From Chitinophaga skermanii (lineage in GTDB: Bacteria; Bacteroidota; Bacteroidia; Chitinophagales; Chitinophagaceae), in assembly GCF_003259335.1 (NCBI RefSeq), contig NZ_QLLL01000005.1, positions 1 through 64,000 of the forward strand: DNA of 64,000 nucleotides, read 5' to 3'. Position numbers and translations under genes: made by a program. Shown piece by piece: positions 43,778 through 51,940 of this stretch (position 1 is its first letter; every line of letters begins with the position of its first letter). The notes beneath the pieces are model-generated. The model had not been told where the DNA came from. It did no database searches and saw only the letters and a list, made by a program, of their open reading frames with translations.

Positions 43778-44158
43778 ATGGAAAAACAGGTGATTAATAC
43801 CAACAATGCACCGGCTCCGATCGGTCCTTATAACCAAGCAATCTTGGCCGGCAATACGTTATATATTTCAGGTCAGATTCCTTTGAACGCTGCAACGAAT
43901 GAATTGGTGATGGATAATATTCAAGCACAAACACACCAAGTAATGAAGAATTTGCGTTATATATTGACCGAGGCAGGGATGAACTTCGGGCATGTTGTAA
44001 AAACATCAATTTTCATAACGGATATGAACGATTTTGCGCAGATCAATGCTGTGTACGGTGAATACTTTACAAGTGATTTCCCGGCACGTGAAACAGTGCA
44101 AGTAGCAGCTTTACCCAAAGCGGTGAACGTAGAGATTTCGATGATCGCGGTAAAATAA
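43778..44158 (+). CDS. ridA: RidA family enamine/imine deaminase
   Basis: This 126-residue protein hydrolyses reactive enamines/imines made by PLP enzymes, protecting metabolism from 2-aminoacrylate. It has NAPAPIGPYNQAI at the N-terminus, ISGQIPLN, and the active-site Arg in FPARETVQVAALP. It forms cytosolic trimers. I start at MEKQVINTNN; the open frame extends 17 codons upstream through the promoter box. A GGGAACG..CGTTCCC hairpin (44167-44189) follows and may be a weak terminator. Confidence 0.92.
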   Translation: MEKQVINTNNAPAPIGPYNQAILAGNTLYISGQIPLNAATNELVMDNIQAQTHQVMKNLRYILTEAGMNFGHVVKTSIFITDMNDFAQINAVYGEYFTSDFPARETVQVAALPKAVNVEISMIAVK

Positions 44159-44166
44159 ATTAAACA

Positions 44167-44189
44167 GGGAACGATTACGTTTCGTTCCC
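44167..44189 (+). terminator. Weak hairpin after ridA
   Basis: GGGAACG pairs with CGTTCCC around a 9-nt loop. It is followed by AAATTTT rather than a pure T-run. Confidence 0.5.
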
Positions 44190-44222
44190 AAATTTTAGCA
44201 TTGTTAACTGCAACAATAAGGC

Positions 44223-44897
44223 ATGAAGATTCTTGTAATCGGTGATGAAAAACGTTGGGAAATGCTTAACCAGAAAGGTTTCGGAGAACACGAAGCTGAG
44301 TGGCACAACGATATACATACTGTACAAGGCTGGGAACGGTTCGATTGGGTGATCGATTTGGTGTTGGATGATCATTACCAGCATTTATCCACCTACATTC
44401 TGTACCCGGAACTGCCCGTATTGGGTTGCACAGTAAAAATGAGTTTGGACGATGTATGGCCTCTACTAGGAAAGGCGCGTGAAAAGAATGTTTTCGGTGC
44501 GAATTTCTTACCGGGTTTTATAGATCGTAACAGCTTAGAAGTAAGTGCAGCTGCAGGTGGGTCGACAGAAAAATTAGACAAGTTCCTGTCGTCATTACAA
44601 TGGCCATATGAAGTAGTAAAAGATGAGGTAGGCATGGTGGCAGCGCGGGTGGTGTGTATGATTATTAACGAAGCATACAATACAGCAGGCGAGGGCACCG
44701 CGAGTAGAGAGGATATAGATATATCGATGAAGTTGGGTACCAATTACCCGTACGGACCATTTGAATGGGCTGAAAAAATTGGAATTAAAAATGTGTACGA
44801 ATTGCTGTCTGCTGTGCACCAGCGCACAGGCAATGAACGGTACGCAATTAGCGAGTATTTGCAGCAAGCATATGAAGCTGCGGTAAAAGTTGGATAG
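44223..44897 (+). CDS. 3-hydroxyacyl-CoA dehydrogenase C-terminal-domain protein
   Basis: This 224-residue protein has an N-terminal region (1-125) that keeps only a trace of a dinucleotide-binding fold (MKILVIGDEKRW). No GxGxxG is present. The C-terminal 3HCDH domain (about 130-215) has VGMVAARVVCMIINEAYNTAGEGTAS and KLGTNYPYGPFEWAEKIG. A loss of NAD binding suggests a regulatory or reduced role. Its 3' end overlaps tsaB by 8 bases. Confidence 0.75.
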   Translation: MKILVIGDEKRWEMLNQKGFGEHEAEWHNDIHTVQGWERFDWVIDLVLDDHYQHLSTYILYPELPVLGCTVKMSLDDVWPLLGKAREKNVFGANFLPGFIDRNSLEVSAAAGGSTEKLDKFLSSLQWPYEVVKDEVGMVAARVVCMIINEAYNTAGEGTASREDIDISMKLGTNYPYGPFEWAEKIGIKNVYELLSAVHQRTGNERYAISEYLQQAYEAAVKVG

Positions 44898-45582
44898 AAC
44901 ATTGGCATTACTTTTAAACATCGACACGGCCACAACGGTGGGATCTGTTTGCTTATCGAAAGACGGCGAAGTATTAGAAACCATCATTAACCAGCAACAA
45001 CGAGATCATGCAGCAAGCATGGTGTTATTGGTGCAAACGATCATGAAAAACCATGGCATTACGCAGCATGAATTAGATGCTATTGCAGTTAGTGCCGGCC
45101 CAGGATCGTACACTGGTTTACGTGTTGGTGTAGCTACGGCAAAAGGGTTATGTTACACTTGGGATAAGCCTTTGGTGGCCATTTCCACCTTGCAAATGAT
45201 GGCGCAAGGTATGTTGCTTCAACAACAAGATCAAACGGCATACTATGTGCCCATGATCGATGCACGCAGGATGGAAGTTTTTACAGCCGTATACGACGCA
45301 ACTTTACAAGCTGTAGAAGCACCTTCGGCTCACATTTTAGAACCATCATCATACCAATCAGTAATAGCAGAAAAGGAGGTTTATTTTTTTGGTGATGGAG
45401 CCGCTAAATGGCAAACTTTATTAGGCGAAAATGTGCAACACGCACACTTTCCAGTGTACGAAATTTCAGCAGCCCACATGGTGCCTTTAGCTGAAAAAGC
45501 CTTTCAAAATCAATCATTTGCGAATCTCGCGTATTTCGGGCCAGATTACCTGAAAGCATTTTATCATCCTTCTAAAAAGTAA
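44890..45582 (+). CDS. tsaB: tRNA t6A37 modification subunit TsaB
   Basis: This 230-residue protein of the actin-like ATPase fold is the TsaB partner of TsaD in making threonylcarbamoyl-adenosine at tRNA position 37. Motifs include LNIDTATTVGSVCL, AVSAGPGSYTGLRVGVATAKGLCY, and the zymogen-like insert. The start is TTG at 44890 (MDRTLALLLNIDTA), overlapping the upstream stop. Its stop codon TAA is also part of the terminal repeat of the element that follows. Confidence 0.9.
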   Translation: MDRTLALLLNIDTATTVGSVCLSKDGEVLETIINQQQRDHAASMVLLVQTIMKNHGITQHELDAIAVSAGPGSYTGLRVGVATAKGLCYTWDKPLVAISTLQMMAQGMLLQQQDQTAYYVPMIDARRMEVFTAVYDATLQAVEAPSAHILEPSSYQSVIAEKEVYFFGDGAAKWQTLLGENVQHAHFPVYEISAAHMVPLAEKAFQNQSFANLAYFGPDYLKAFYHPSKK

Positions 45583-45701
45583 GCCCAATAAGGGTTTAAG
45601 CTAAATTTATGTAGAATATGCAATGCAAAAAATGCATTGGTACTAGGCTTATTTGTCACGATATTGTCAAATATGCCATATTCTCACATAATTGGGCTTA
45701 T
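45580..45701. other. Structured 122-bp element after tsaB (MITE-like or RNA)
   Basis: TAAGCCCAAT (45580-45589) is exactly complementary to ATTGGGCTTA (45691-45700). Nested inside are AGAATATG (45613-45620) with CATATTCT (45677-45684), hairpin CAATGCA/TGCATTG (45621-45627 and 45633-45639), and ATTTG/CAAAT. Together they fold on paper as a branched structure. There is no ORF and no T-run after the outer stem. It may be a small inverted-repeat element or a structured RNA. The tsaB stop codon lies in the left arm. Confidence 0.6.
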
Positions 45702-45749
45702 ATATTAAAAAAGAAGGTATGAAAATTTTTTTAGTTGCGTCAAATATTA

Positions 45750-45757
45750 TAATTTTG
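45750..45757 (+). promoter_or_regulatory. -7 box TAATTTTG for the ArsR gene
   Basis: It is a TAnnTTTG match about 93 nt upstream of the ATG at 45850, giving a leader of about 85 nt. Confidence 0.55.
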
Positions 45758-45849
45758 TATAATCAATATCCGTGATTGTTTTCTAACATTTGCGTTTTTA
45801 CTGTCCGTTGATCCCTGTCATTTCATTATTTTTTAAAAACTATTTTGCG

Positions 45850-46209
45850 ATGGAAAAAACATTATTAACCACCTCTTCCAATACCCTAATCATTTCAAGA
45901 GGTGCGAATGAAAAAGATCAGATCAAATTGGATTACATTGCCGTTAAAAAAGCCGCTGCTGTGTTGAGAGCGATCAACCATAAGCTGCGCCAACAAATGA
46001 TTAAGTTGTTGGAAGATCACAAACGCATGACTGTAACGGAAATTTATGTGAAGTTGAGATTAGAACAGTCTGTAGCATCACAACACCTTGCAATCTTGCG
46101 TAGGGCTGGTATTGTAATTACCGAGAGAGATGGTAAGTTTATTCACTATACCATCAACAAACAAAGAATTGCTGAAGTAGCAAAATTTGTAGAAGAGTTA
46201 GTAGGATAA
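45850..46209 (+). CDS. ArsR-family winged-helix regulator
   Basis: This 119-residue protein has a winged helix (about 35-100) with recognition segment LRLEQSVASQHLAILRRAGIV and wing RDGKFIHYTIN. It has no cysteine at all and no obvious metal-site His/Asp cluster, so it is unlikely to sense thiols or soft metals directly. I start at MEKTLLTTSSN; the open frame extends 20 codons further. It precedes the CstB-like gene, separated by a terminator, so it may or may not regulate it. Confidence 0.85.
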   Translation: MEKTLLTTSSNTLIISRGANEKDQIKLDYIAVKKAAAVLRAINHKLRQQMIKLLEDHKRMTVTEIYVKLRLEQSVASQHLAILRRAGIVITERDGKFIHYTINKQRIAEVAKFVEELVG

Positions 46210-46251
46210 TCTTTTTCATTTTTTACCCAGCACAATATTAGAGTAGCCGTA

Positions 46252-46275
46252 CTGCATTCAGCACGGCTACTTTTT
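46252..46275 (+). terminator. Terminator of the ArsR gene
   Basis: AGTAGCCGT (46252-46260) pairs with ACGGCTACT (46263-46271 region), with an inner CTG/CAG pairing. TTTTTC follows. Confidence 0.8.
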
Positions 46276-46345
46276 CTATTTTATACCCCCACCATTGTTT
46301 TACAACCCCATGATGCTGACCTGCTTCTACGTTCCAACTTATTCG

Positions 46346-46353
46346 TAAATTTG
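46346..46353 (+). promoter_or_regulatory. -7 box TAAATTTG for the CstB-like gene
   Basis: It is a TAnnTTTG match 16 nt before the ATG at 46370, implying a short leader. Confidence 0.5.
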
Positions 46354-46369
46354 CCAAAATCAAAAACCT

Positions 46370-47773
46370 ATGTTCATAAAGCAATTATATACTAATTGCC
46401 TTTCAGAAGCTGCCTATTTCATTGAATCAGAAGGGATTGCAGCCGTAATCGACCCATTACGTGATATCCAAGCTTATTTAGATTTGGCCAAAGAAAGGAA
46501 CGCGACAATTAAATATATCTTCGAAACACATTTCCACGCCGACTTCGTCAGCGGGCACCTCGACCTAGCGAAGGCTACCGGCGCACAAATCGTGTACGGA
46601 CCAGGTACTGAAACGAACTTCCCTGTGCACGTAGCACAAGACAGCGAAGTGTTCAATATCGGGAATATTAATATCAAAGCGCTACACACACCAGGACATA
46701 CACTTGAGTCGACTTGCTACTTGTTGCTCGACGAACAAGGTGCTCCAAACTGCATATTCACCGGCGATACTTTATTCGTTGGTGACGTAGGTCGCCCCGA
46801 TTTATTCAGCGGCAACCTTAGCAAAGAAGATCTCGCCGGCATGTTGTTCGATTCACTCAACAACAAAATCAAAACCTTGCCAGGTAACGTAATCGTTTAC
46901 CCAGCGCACGGCCCAGGCTCTTCTTGCGGTAAAAACTTAGGTCCTAATACACATAGCACCATCGAAGAAGAAAGAAATAACAACTACGCCTTGCTGGCAA
47001 CCGATAAAGCTGCTTTCATTAAAGAAGTGACCGACGGTTTAAGCACGCCGCCACAATATTTCCCTATCAACGCAAAAATTAACCGCGAAGGGTATGATGC
47101 TTTGGAAGCGGTGATGCAAAAAGGTTTACAACCACTCAGCATTGCGCAAGTGAAAGAAAACTTGAATAATGATGTCGTGTTATTAGATACCCGCAACGCA
47201 AACATCTTTACCGAAGGTTTCATCCCTGGTGCAATCAGCATTGGCTTAGAAGGCAGGTTTGCTGAATGGGCAGGTAGCTTATTGTCGTTCAAAGAACCAA
47301 TGATGTTGGTGACCGATGCCGGCAAAGAGGAAGAAACCATCGTAAGGTTAGCACGTGTAGGATTCGAAAACGTAATTGGTTACGTAGAAGGTGGATACGA
47401 AGGCTGGAAAGCTGCCGGTGAAAACATCGATATGATTATCAATGTAGATGCCGACGAATTAGCAATGGATATCCCGCACGATAAAAATCTCGTGATTGTC
47501 GACGTTCGTAAGCCTACCGAGTACGCTAACGGGCACATCAAAGGCGCTGTGAATTACACTTTAAGTGAAATGACAGATCCAGGTTCTATGGCCGATTTCG
47601 ATGAAGGCCAAAATTTATATGTTCACTGTCAAGGTGGATATAGAAGCGTAATTGCTTGTTCTATGTTAAAACGTGAAGGCATCCATAATTTACGCAATGT
47701 AAATGGTGGCTTTGCTGTGATGAAGAACGAGAAAGGCTTGCAAGTGGTGCAAGAAACAACCGCTCTAAACTAA
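46370..47773 (+). CDS. Persulfide dioxygenase-rhodanese fusion (CstB-like)
   Basis: This 467-residue protein has an ETHE1-like metallo-beta-lactamase domain (1-240) with THFHADFVSGH, HTPGHT and GDTLFVGDVGRPDL. Two rhodanese domains follow. The first (about 260-355) has VTDAGKEEE where the catalytic Cys loop should be and is probably inactive. The second (about 370-460) has the active CQGGYR loop. This matches the CstB layout: oxidation of persulfide to sulfite, then transfer to thiosulfate. It is cytosolic and monocistronic, and suggests sulfide or persulfide detoxification. Confidence 0.9.
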   Translation: MFIKQLYTNCLSEAAYFIESEGIAAVIDPLRDIQAYLDLAKERNATIKYIFETHFHADFVSGHLDLAKATGAQIVYGPGTETNFPVHVAQDSEVFNIGNINIKALHTPGHTLESTCYLLLDEQGAPNCIFTGDTLFVGDVGRPDLFSGNLSKEDLAGMLFDSLNNKIKTLPGNVIVYPAHGPGSSCGKNLGPNTHSTIEEERNNNYALLATDKAAFIKEVTDGLSTPPQYFPINAKINREGYDALEAVMQKGLQPLSIAQVKENLNNDVVLLDTRNANIFTEGFIPGAISIGLEGRFAEWAGSLLSFKEPMMLVTDAGKEEETIVRLARVGFENVIGYVEGGYEGWKAAGENIDMIINVDADELAMDIPHDKNLVIVDVRKPTEYANGHIKGAVNYTLSEMTDPGSMADFDEGQNLYVHCQGGYRSVIACSMLKREGIHNLRNVNGGFAVMKNEKGLQVVQETTALN

Positions 47774-47795
47774 CAAAGTACGAAAGCTGAATAAT

Positions 47796-47833
47796 AAAGT
47801 AAGGCCCACATCGCAAGATGTGGGCCTTACTTT
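47796..47833 (+). terminator. Terminator of the CstB-like gene
   Basis: AAAGTAAGGCCCACATC pairs perfectly with GATGTGGGCCTTACTTT around GCAA. It is a 17-bp stem followed by T. Confidence 0.92.
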
Positions 47834-47841
47834 TTATAACC

Positions 47842-47851
47842 CAAGCGCTTG
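47842..47851. promoter_or_regulatory. Palindrome CAAGCGCTTG
   Basis: It is a perfect 10-bp palindrome about 95 bp upstream of the sigma-54-like -24 position, a distance typical for an enhancer. The link is inferred. Confidence 0.3.
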
Positions 47852-47945
47852 ATTATGAGCTGAGATAATTATTCAAAAACATACGACTTATAACTTATAT
47901 TAACTAATTGACATTATATATCTAATTGCTTTACAATAATTTAAA

Positions 47946-47960
47946 CGGCACATTTCTTGG
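47946..47960 (+). promoter_or_regulatory. Candidate sigma-54 site upstream of the BON lipoprotein
   Basis: CGGCAC then TTGG, with exactly ten bases between the -24 GG and the -12 GG. It is close to TGGCACG-N4-TTGCW except at the -12 C. A TTGACA-N18-TACAAT pair (47908-47937) overlaps the region and is an alternative reading. Confidence 0.35.
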
Positions 47961-48007
47961 TGCATAATAGTGAATGCTTTAAATTCCAATTATAAATTGT
48001 TTGAACC

Positions 48008-48508
48008 ATGAAAAAAAATAGTTCCATTTTTATTGCGTGTATGGCATTGATGGGGATTTTACTTTATGCGTGTAAACCCAGCGATGCACAGTTACAAAAG
48101 GATGTAACCACCAAAGTATCTGCCGTTACTAGCGGTGTTGCTGTTGAAGTAGCCGGTGGCATTGCCACTCTGTCCGGTGAAGTGCCCGACGATGTATCCA
48201 AATCCATGGCTGAAGATGCAGCTAAAGGAGTAAAAGGCATCACAAGCGTCAACAACAACATTACCGTAGCCGCACCAATTGTTGCACCGGAACCTTCTGT
48301 ACCGGTTAGCATCAACCCCGACGACATTCTACGCAACACCATCGATTCTTCATTCAAAGCAGCAGGTTACACAGGTATTACTGTAGCAGTTGCAAACGGT
48401 GAAGTAACCTTATCCGGTGAAGCGCCTAAAGCTGATCTGAAAAAAATTATGCAGGTAGCGAACGAAGCAAAACCCAAAAAAGTGAAAAACCAACTCACAC
48501 TCAAATAA
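48008..48508 (+). CDS. BON-domain lipoprotein
   Basis: This 166-residue lipoprotein (LLYAC, Cys about 22) has two BON domains (about 28-95 and 100-165). Each has the GVAVEVAGGIATLSGEVPD / GITVAVANGEVTLSGEAPK pattern. BON proteins bind phospholipid or other ligands in the envelope and often respond to stress. A small BON-LysM protein follows 64 nt downstream on the same strand. A possible sigma-54 promoter is upstream. Confidence 0.85.
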   Translation: MKKNSSIFIACMALMGILLYACKPSDAQLQKDVTTKVSAVTSGVAVEVAGGIATLSGEVPDDVSKSMAEDAAKGVKGITSVNNNITVAAPIVAPEPSVPVSINPDDILRNTIDSSFKAAGYTGITVAVANGEVTLSGEAPKADLKKIMQVANEAKPKKVKNQLTLK

Positions 48509-48572
48509 CCCCGCTTCGAACTCCTCCTCATCTTGCACTCCATTTAGTTAAACACCTAAACAAAAACTTCTT

Positions 48573-48956
48573 ATGGGCTTACAAGATAAATACAAGCAAA
48601 TTATCGACACCGCCAACAGCGGCGGCGTAATTGGCCTTCAAGTGGCCGAAAAAGAAGGCGTGCTGTACGTTACAGGCACTGCTCCTTCTGCCGATGTAAA
48701 AGATAAACTCTGGAATATGTACGAACAAATCGACCCAGAAATGCGTGCCGGCGACATGGTACTCAATATCACCCTCGCCAATGGCGCCGGTGGGGCCGAA
48801 CAAACATACGAAGTGAAATCCGGCGATAACCTTAGTAAAATCGCGAAGAACTATCCCGGCATTTCATGGCAAGATATTTTTGAAGCTAATAAAGACCAAC
48901 TCAAGGATCCCAATATGATCCACCCCGGTCAAAAGCTGAAAATTCCTTCTCACTAA
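48573..48956 (+). CDS. BON-LysM protein (Kbp/YgaU-like)
   Basis: This 127-residue protein has an N-terminal BON-like domain (about 1-70, GVIGLQVAEKEGVLYVTGTAP) and a C-terminal LysM domain (about 78-126, YEVKSGDNLSKIAKNYPG). This is the layout of E. coli Kbp/YgaU, a potassium-binding cytosolic protein. No signal peptide is present, in line with that. It is probably co-transcribed with the BON lipoprotein gene. Confidence 0.82.
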   Translation: MGLQDKYKQIIDTANSGGVIGLQVAEKEGVLYVTGTAPSADVKDKLWNMYEQIDPEMRAGDMVLNITLANGAGGAEQTYEVKSGDNLSKIAKNYPGISWQDIFEANKDQLKDPNMIHPGQKLKIPSH

Positions 48957-48961
48957 ACAAT

Positions 48962-48998
48962 AAAAAAGCGGGCTCCACTTGTAGAGCCCGCTTTTTTT
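48962..48998. terminator. Bidirectional terminator
   Basis: AAAAAAGCGGGCTC pairs with GAGCCCGCTTTTTTT around an 8-nt loop, between convergent genes. Its T-run touches the acyltransferase stop codon at 48997. Confidence 0.9.
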
Positions 48999-49884
48999 AA
49001 TGCTTTTCTTCTATACCATTCCCATACTCTGGTTTATATTGATGTTTCCACCTTCTATGGCTCCAAACCCAATCTTCCGGCTGTTCATTAATTTTCGTTT
49101 CTAAATAATCAACGAATGCCTGGGTAATGGCACCTTCCGGCTCTTGTTGCGGGAATTCGAATGCTAACTTCAATTCGGCATCATAATAACCACGTTTTCG
49201 CTTACGGATATTCACAAACACAACAGGGATATTATAACGACGAGCTTGCATTTCTGGTCCTTTATAAAATACGGTCATTTGGTTCAAAAACTTAAACCAA
49301 TAACCCCTGCTAGCCTTACCTGGATTTTGATCGGCTACTAAAGCAATCAAGTATTGTTTTCCAATCCAGGGTGCCATCCCGTTTTTCATATCATTCGCAG
49401 GTATCAGTTTGCTACCGAATTTCTCGCGGAAGTGTGTAAACACGCGGTTCATCACTTTGCTGGTAAGTGGCATAAACACCACCAAGAAATCGTACGGCAC
49501 GCCTTGCATGCAAAATAAATTGGCCCATTCCCAGTTGAAGTTATGGCCCAAGTGTAATTGGCAGCTTTTGCCTTTGGCATATAATTCTTGCAATACAGAT
49601 AAGTCACAATTAAATCGTTTCATTAACGAGCTTTTACGCATCGTTAGCAACTTAATCGACTCTACCATCATATCCGTAAGATTCCTATAATATTTGCGGG
49701 CGATTGTTTGGATTTCTTTTTCTGACTTGTGGGGAAATGAATTCCGCAAATTCAATAACACCACCTTTTTCCGGTAACCGAACACATAGTACACCAACAC
49801 AAATAAGAAATCACTTAGTAGGTATAACAACGGAAATGGTAGCAACGACACGAGATACAGCAACCCAAGTATTAAATAGTACAT
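48997..49884 (-). CDS. Lipid A lauroyl-type acyltransferase (LpxL/HtrB family)
   Basis: This 295-residue protein has an N-terminal TM helix pair and the LpxL/HtrB catalytic H-x4-D/E motif in HLGHNFNWEW (His about 118, Glu about 123). These enzymes add a secondary acyl chain to lipid A at the inner membrane. The motif GKASRGYWFKFLNQMTVFYKG also fits the family. It is 30 nt upstream of the nadB stop on the same strand, so it may be co-transcribed with nadB. Confidence 0.88.
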   Translation of the reverse strand: MYYLILGLLYLVSLLPFPLLYLLSDFLFVLVYYVFGYRKKVVLLNLRNSFPHKSEKEIQTIARKYYRNLTDMMVESIKLLTMRKSSLMKRFNCDLSVLQELYAKGKSCQLHLGHNFNWEWANLFCMQGVPYDFLVVFMPLTSKVMNRVFTHFREKFGSKLIPANDMKNGMAPWIGKQYLIALVADQNPGKASRGYWFKFLNQMTVFYKGPEMQARRYNIPVVFVNIRKRKRGYYDAELKLAFEFPQQEPEGAITQAFVDYLETKINEQPEDWVWSHRRWKHQYKPEYGNGIEEKH

Positions 49885-49914
49885 AACTGTTGTAAACGCT
49901 AAAAAATAAAAATA

Positions 49915-51513
49915 TTAAAGAACGATATTCTGGATCAACTCGCATTTGTACGGGTAATCCGTATTGAAATGCAAGCCACGGCTTTCGCGGCGGAACGATG
50001 CTCCTTTTACGATCAAATACCCTACAGTAATCAAATTACGCAGCTCGCACAGTTGAGGCGATAACACCGTTTTTTCATACAGTGCTTCCGTTTCTTCATG
50101 GAGCATATCCAACCTACGCATCGCGCGTTCTAGGCGAACATTCGTGCGTACTATACCAACGTAATCGCTCATCACTTGTTTAAGTTCTTTCAAACTTTGT
50201 GTGATCAAGATCATTTCTTTTGGAGCCGTTGTGCTACGCGCATCCCAACCAGGTATATTTTCTTTGAAGGAAGTATGATCAATTTGCTCTACAGCATGCA
50301 AGAAACAACGGTGTGCAAATACCATGGCTTCCAACAACGAGTTAGAAGCAAGCCTATTGGCGCCATGCAAACCGGTGCTGGCACATTCGCCGCAAGCATA
50401 GAGGTTAATGATAGAAGTACGGCCCCATTCGTCTGTTTTAATACCACCACAGCTATAATGCGCGGCAGGGGCAACTGGTATCATGTCTTTAGCCACATCA
50501 ATGCCCAACGATTTACACTTCTCGTAAATGTTCGGGAAATGATGAATGAACTTCTCCATGTCCATATGCCTACAATCCAAGTACACATGTTCTGTACCCG
50601 TAATCTTCATCTCGCTATCGATTGCGCGGGCCACGATATCACGTGGGGCTAACGACAAACGAGGGTCGTATTTATGCATGAAGTCTTCCCCATGTTTGTT
50701 CCTAAGAATACCACCATCGCCGCGTACAGCTTCTGTGATTAAGAACGAAGGGTTTTCGCCGGGTTGATACAGCGCGGTAGGGTGGAACTGGATGAACTCC
50801 ATGTTCTCGATTCTACCTTTTGCACGGTATACCATGGCCACGCCATCGCCGGTAGCAATGGTAGGGTTCGTGGTAGTTCTATACACCTGCCCGTTGCCGC
50901 CGGTAGCGAAAAGGGTAATGCGGCTGAGGATTTTTTCGATGTTATTGGTTTTGAGGTTGAGGACGTATACCCCGAAGCACTCAATATCCAGTGTAGATTT
51001 TGTTACCAAGTATCCCAAGTGGTGCTGCGTAATCAAATCAATTACGTAACAATGGGAAATGATATGGATGTTCGGCCGTAATCGAATGGCTTCTAGTAAT
51101 GCCCGTTCGATTTCTTTACCGGTTACATCTTTATGGTGGATAACGCGGAATTCCGAGTGGCCACCTTCACGACCATTCGCAAATTCACCCGTAGCATTCT
51201 TATCGAAATTCGCACCCCAATCAATGATTTCTTGCACACGTTCCGGCCCTTCTTTCACAACAATCTCCACCACTTTTTCATTGCACAAACCGTCGCCGGC
51301 AATCAATGTATCGTCAATGTGTTTCTCGAAACTATCGTTCTCCAAATCGTTTACCACTGCTACGCCACCTTGCGCATATTTGGTATTTGTTTCATCTTCC
51401 CTCGATTTGGTAATGATCGTTACCTGCTTTTCCGGGAACCTATCGGCCACTTTTAAGGCATAAGTAAGCCCAGCTATGCCAGATCCTACTACCAAAAAAT
51501 CAGTTTGTTGCAT
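49915..51513 (-). CDS. nadB: L-aspartate oxidase
   Basis: This 532-residue FAD enzyme oxidises aspartate to iminoaspartate, the first step of de novo NAD synthesis. The N-terminal FAD loop VVGSGIAGLTYALKVA, HHKDVTGKEI, and the C-terminal fumarate-reductase-like domain with VGIVRTNVRLERAMRRL are all readable. I start at the ATG at 51513; the open frame runs 24 codons further through the -7 box. nadA and nadC are not in the window. Confidence 0.93.
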   Translation of the reverse strand: MQQTDFLVVGSGIAGLTYALKVADRFPEKQVTIITKSREDETNTKYAQGGVAVVNDLENDSFEKHIDDTLIAGDGLCNEKVVEIVVKEGPERVQEIIDWGANFDKNATGEFANGREGGHSEFRVIHHKDVTGKEIERALLEAIRLRPNIHIISHCYVIDLITQHHLGYLVTKSTLDIECFGVYVLNLKTNNIEKILSRITLFATGGNGQVYRTTTNPTIATGDGVAMVYRAKGRIENMEFIQFHPTALYQPGENPSFLITEAVRGDGGILRNKHGEDFMHKYDPRLSLAPRDIVARAIDSEMKITGTEHVYLDCRHMDMEKFIHHFPNIYEKCKSLGIDVAKDMIPVAPAAHYSCGGIKTDEWGRTSIINLYACGECASTGLHGANRLASNSLLEAMVFAHRCFLHAVEQIDHTSFKENIPGWDARSTTAPKEMILITQSLKELKQVMSDYVGIVRTNVRLERAMRRLDMLHEETEALYEKTVLSPQLCELRNLITVGYLIVKGASFRRESRGLHFNTDYPYKCELIQNIVL

Positions 51514-51519
51514 AATGGC

Positions 51520-51527
51520 CAAAAATA
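51520..51527 (-). promoter_or_regulatory. -7 box TATTTTTG for nadB
   Basis: It ends 6 bases before the nadB ATG, so a transcript from it would be leaderless or nearly so. Confidence 0.55.
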
Positions 51528-51627
51528 CGACATTCTCTCGGCCTTTGATACTAGAAATACAGGAAGTGATGCACGCATGATACAACTCGTTTACCCCGTT
51601 GTTGACATACTGTCTACCAAGCTAATA

Positions 51628-51772
51628 TCGACCTTTTACCGGCTCTTCTCCGACTCTTGTCCGACTTTCACCGACTTTCACCGACACTCCACCGACACTT
51701 CACCGACATTTCACCGACAACCCCCCAGTGTTAGTAAGGGTTAAGTAAGCCTTTTGTCGACATTTTTCCGAC
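51628..51772. repeat. 10-11 nt repeat array, CCGAC family
   Basis: CCGAC-like pentamers start at 51628, 51639, 51650, 51661, 51671, 51681, 51692, 51703 and 51714, then again at 51757 and 51768. The spacing is 11 or 10 bases. The units read TTTCACCGAC or ACTTCACCGAC. No ORF explains them. Confidence 0.85.
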
Positions 51773-51860
51773 ATCACGTAAGCCTGTAGCGGGTTCTAGG
51801 AGGGCGATTTTTGAGTTTTTATTAGTGTTTTGTCGCAAATTGCCTGCAAAGGTAATTATG

Positions 51861-51940
51861 CGCATTGTGGCATAAACCGGCATAAACCGGCATAAACCGG
51901 CATAATCCGGCAAAAAGCGGTTAAAAGCGGCACAAAGCGG
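51861..51940. repeat. 10-nt repeat array, CATAAACCGG family
   Basis: Three identical CATAAACCGG units (51871-51900) are followed by four degenerate ones ending CGG (CATAATCCGG, CAAAAAGCGG, TTAAAAGCGG, CACAAAGCGG), all in strict 10-nt register. Confidence 0.88.

Noticed and set aside
44223..44897. Pseudogene of a full-length 3-hydroxyacyl-CoA dehydrogenase
   Set aside because: The frame is intact, the N-terminus is continuous and it is coupled to tsaB, so a short form of the family is more likely than decay.
47908..47937. Classical sigma-70 promoter TTGACA-N18-TACAAT
   Set aside because: It is a good match to the E. coli consensus, but Bacteroidota housekeeping promoters use TTG/TAnnTTTG. 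In AT-rich DNA a match can occur by chance, so it is kept only as an alternative in the BON promoter entry.
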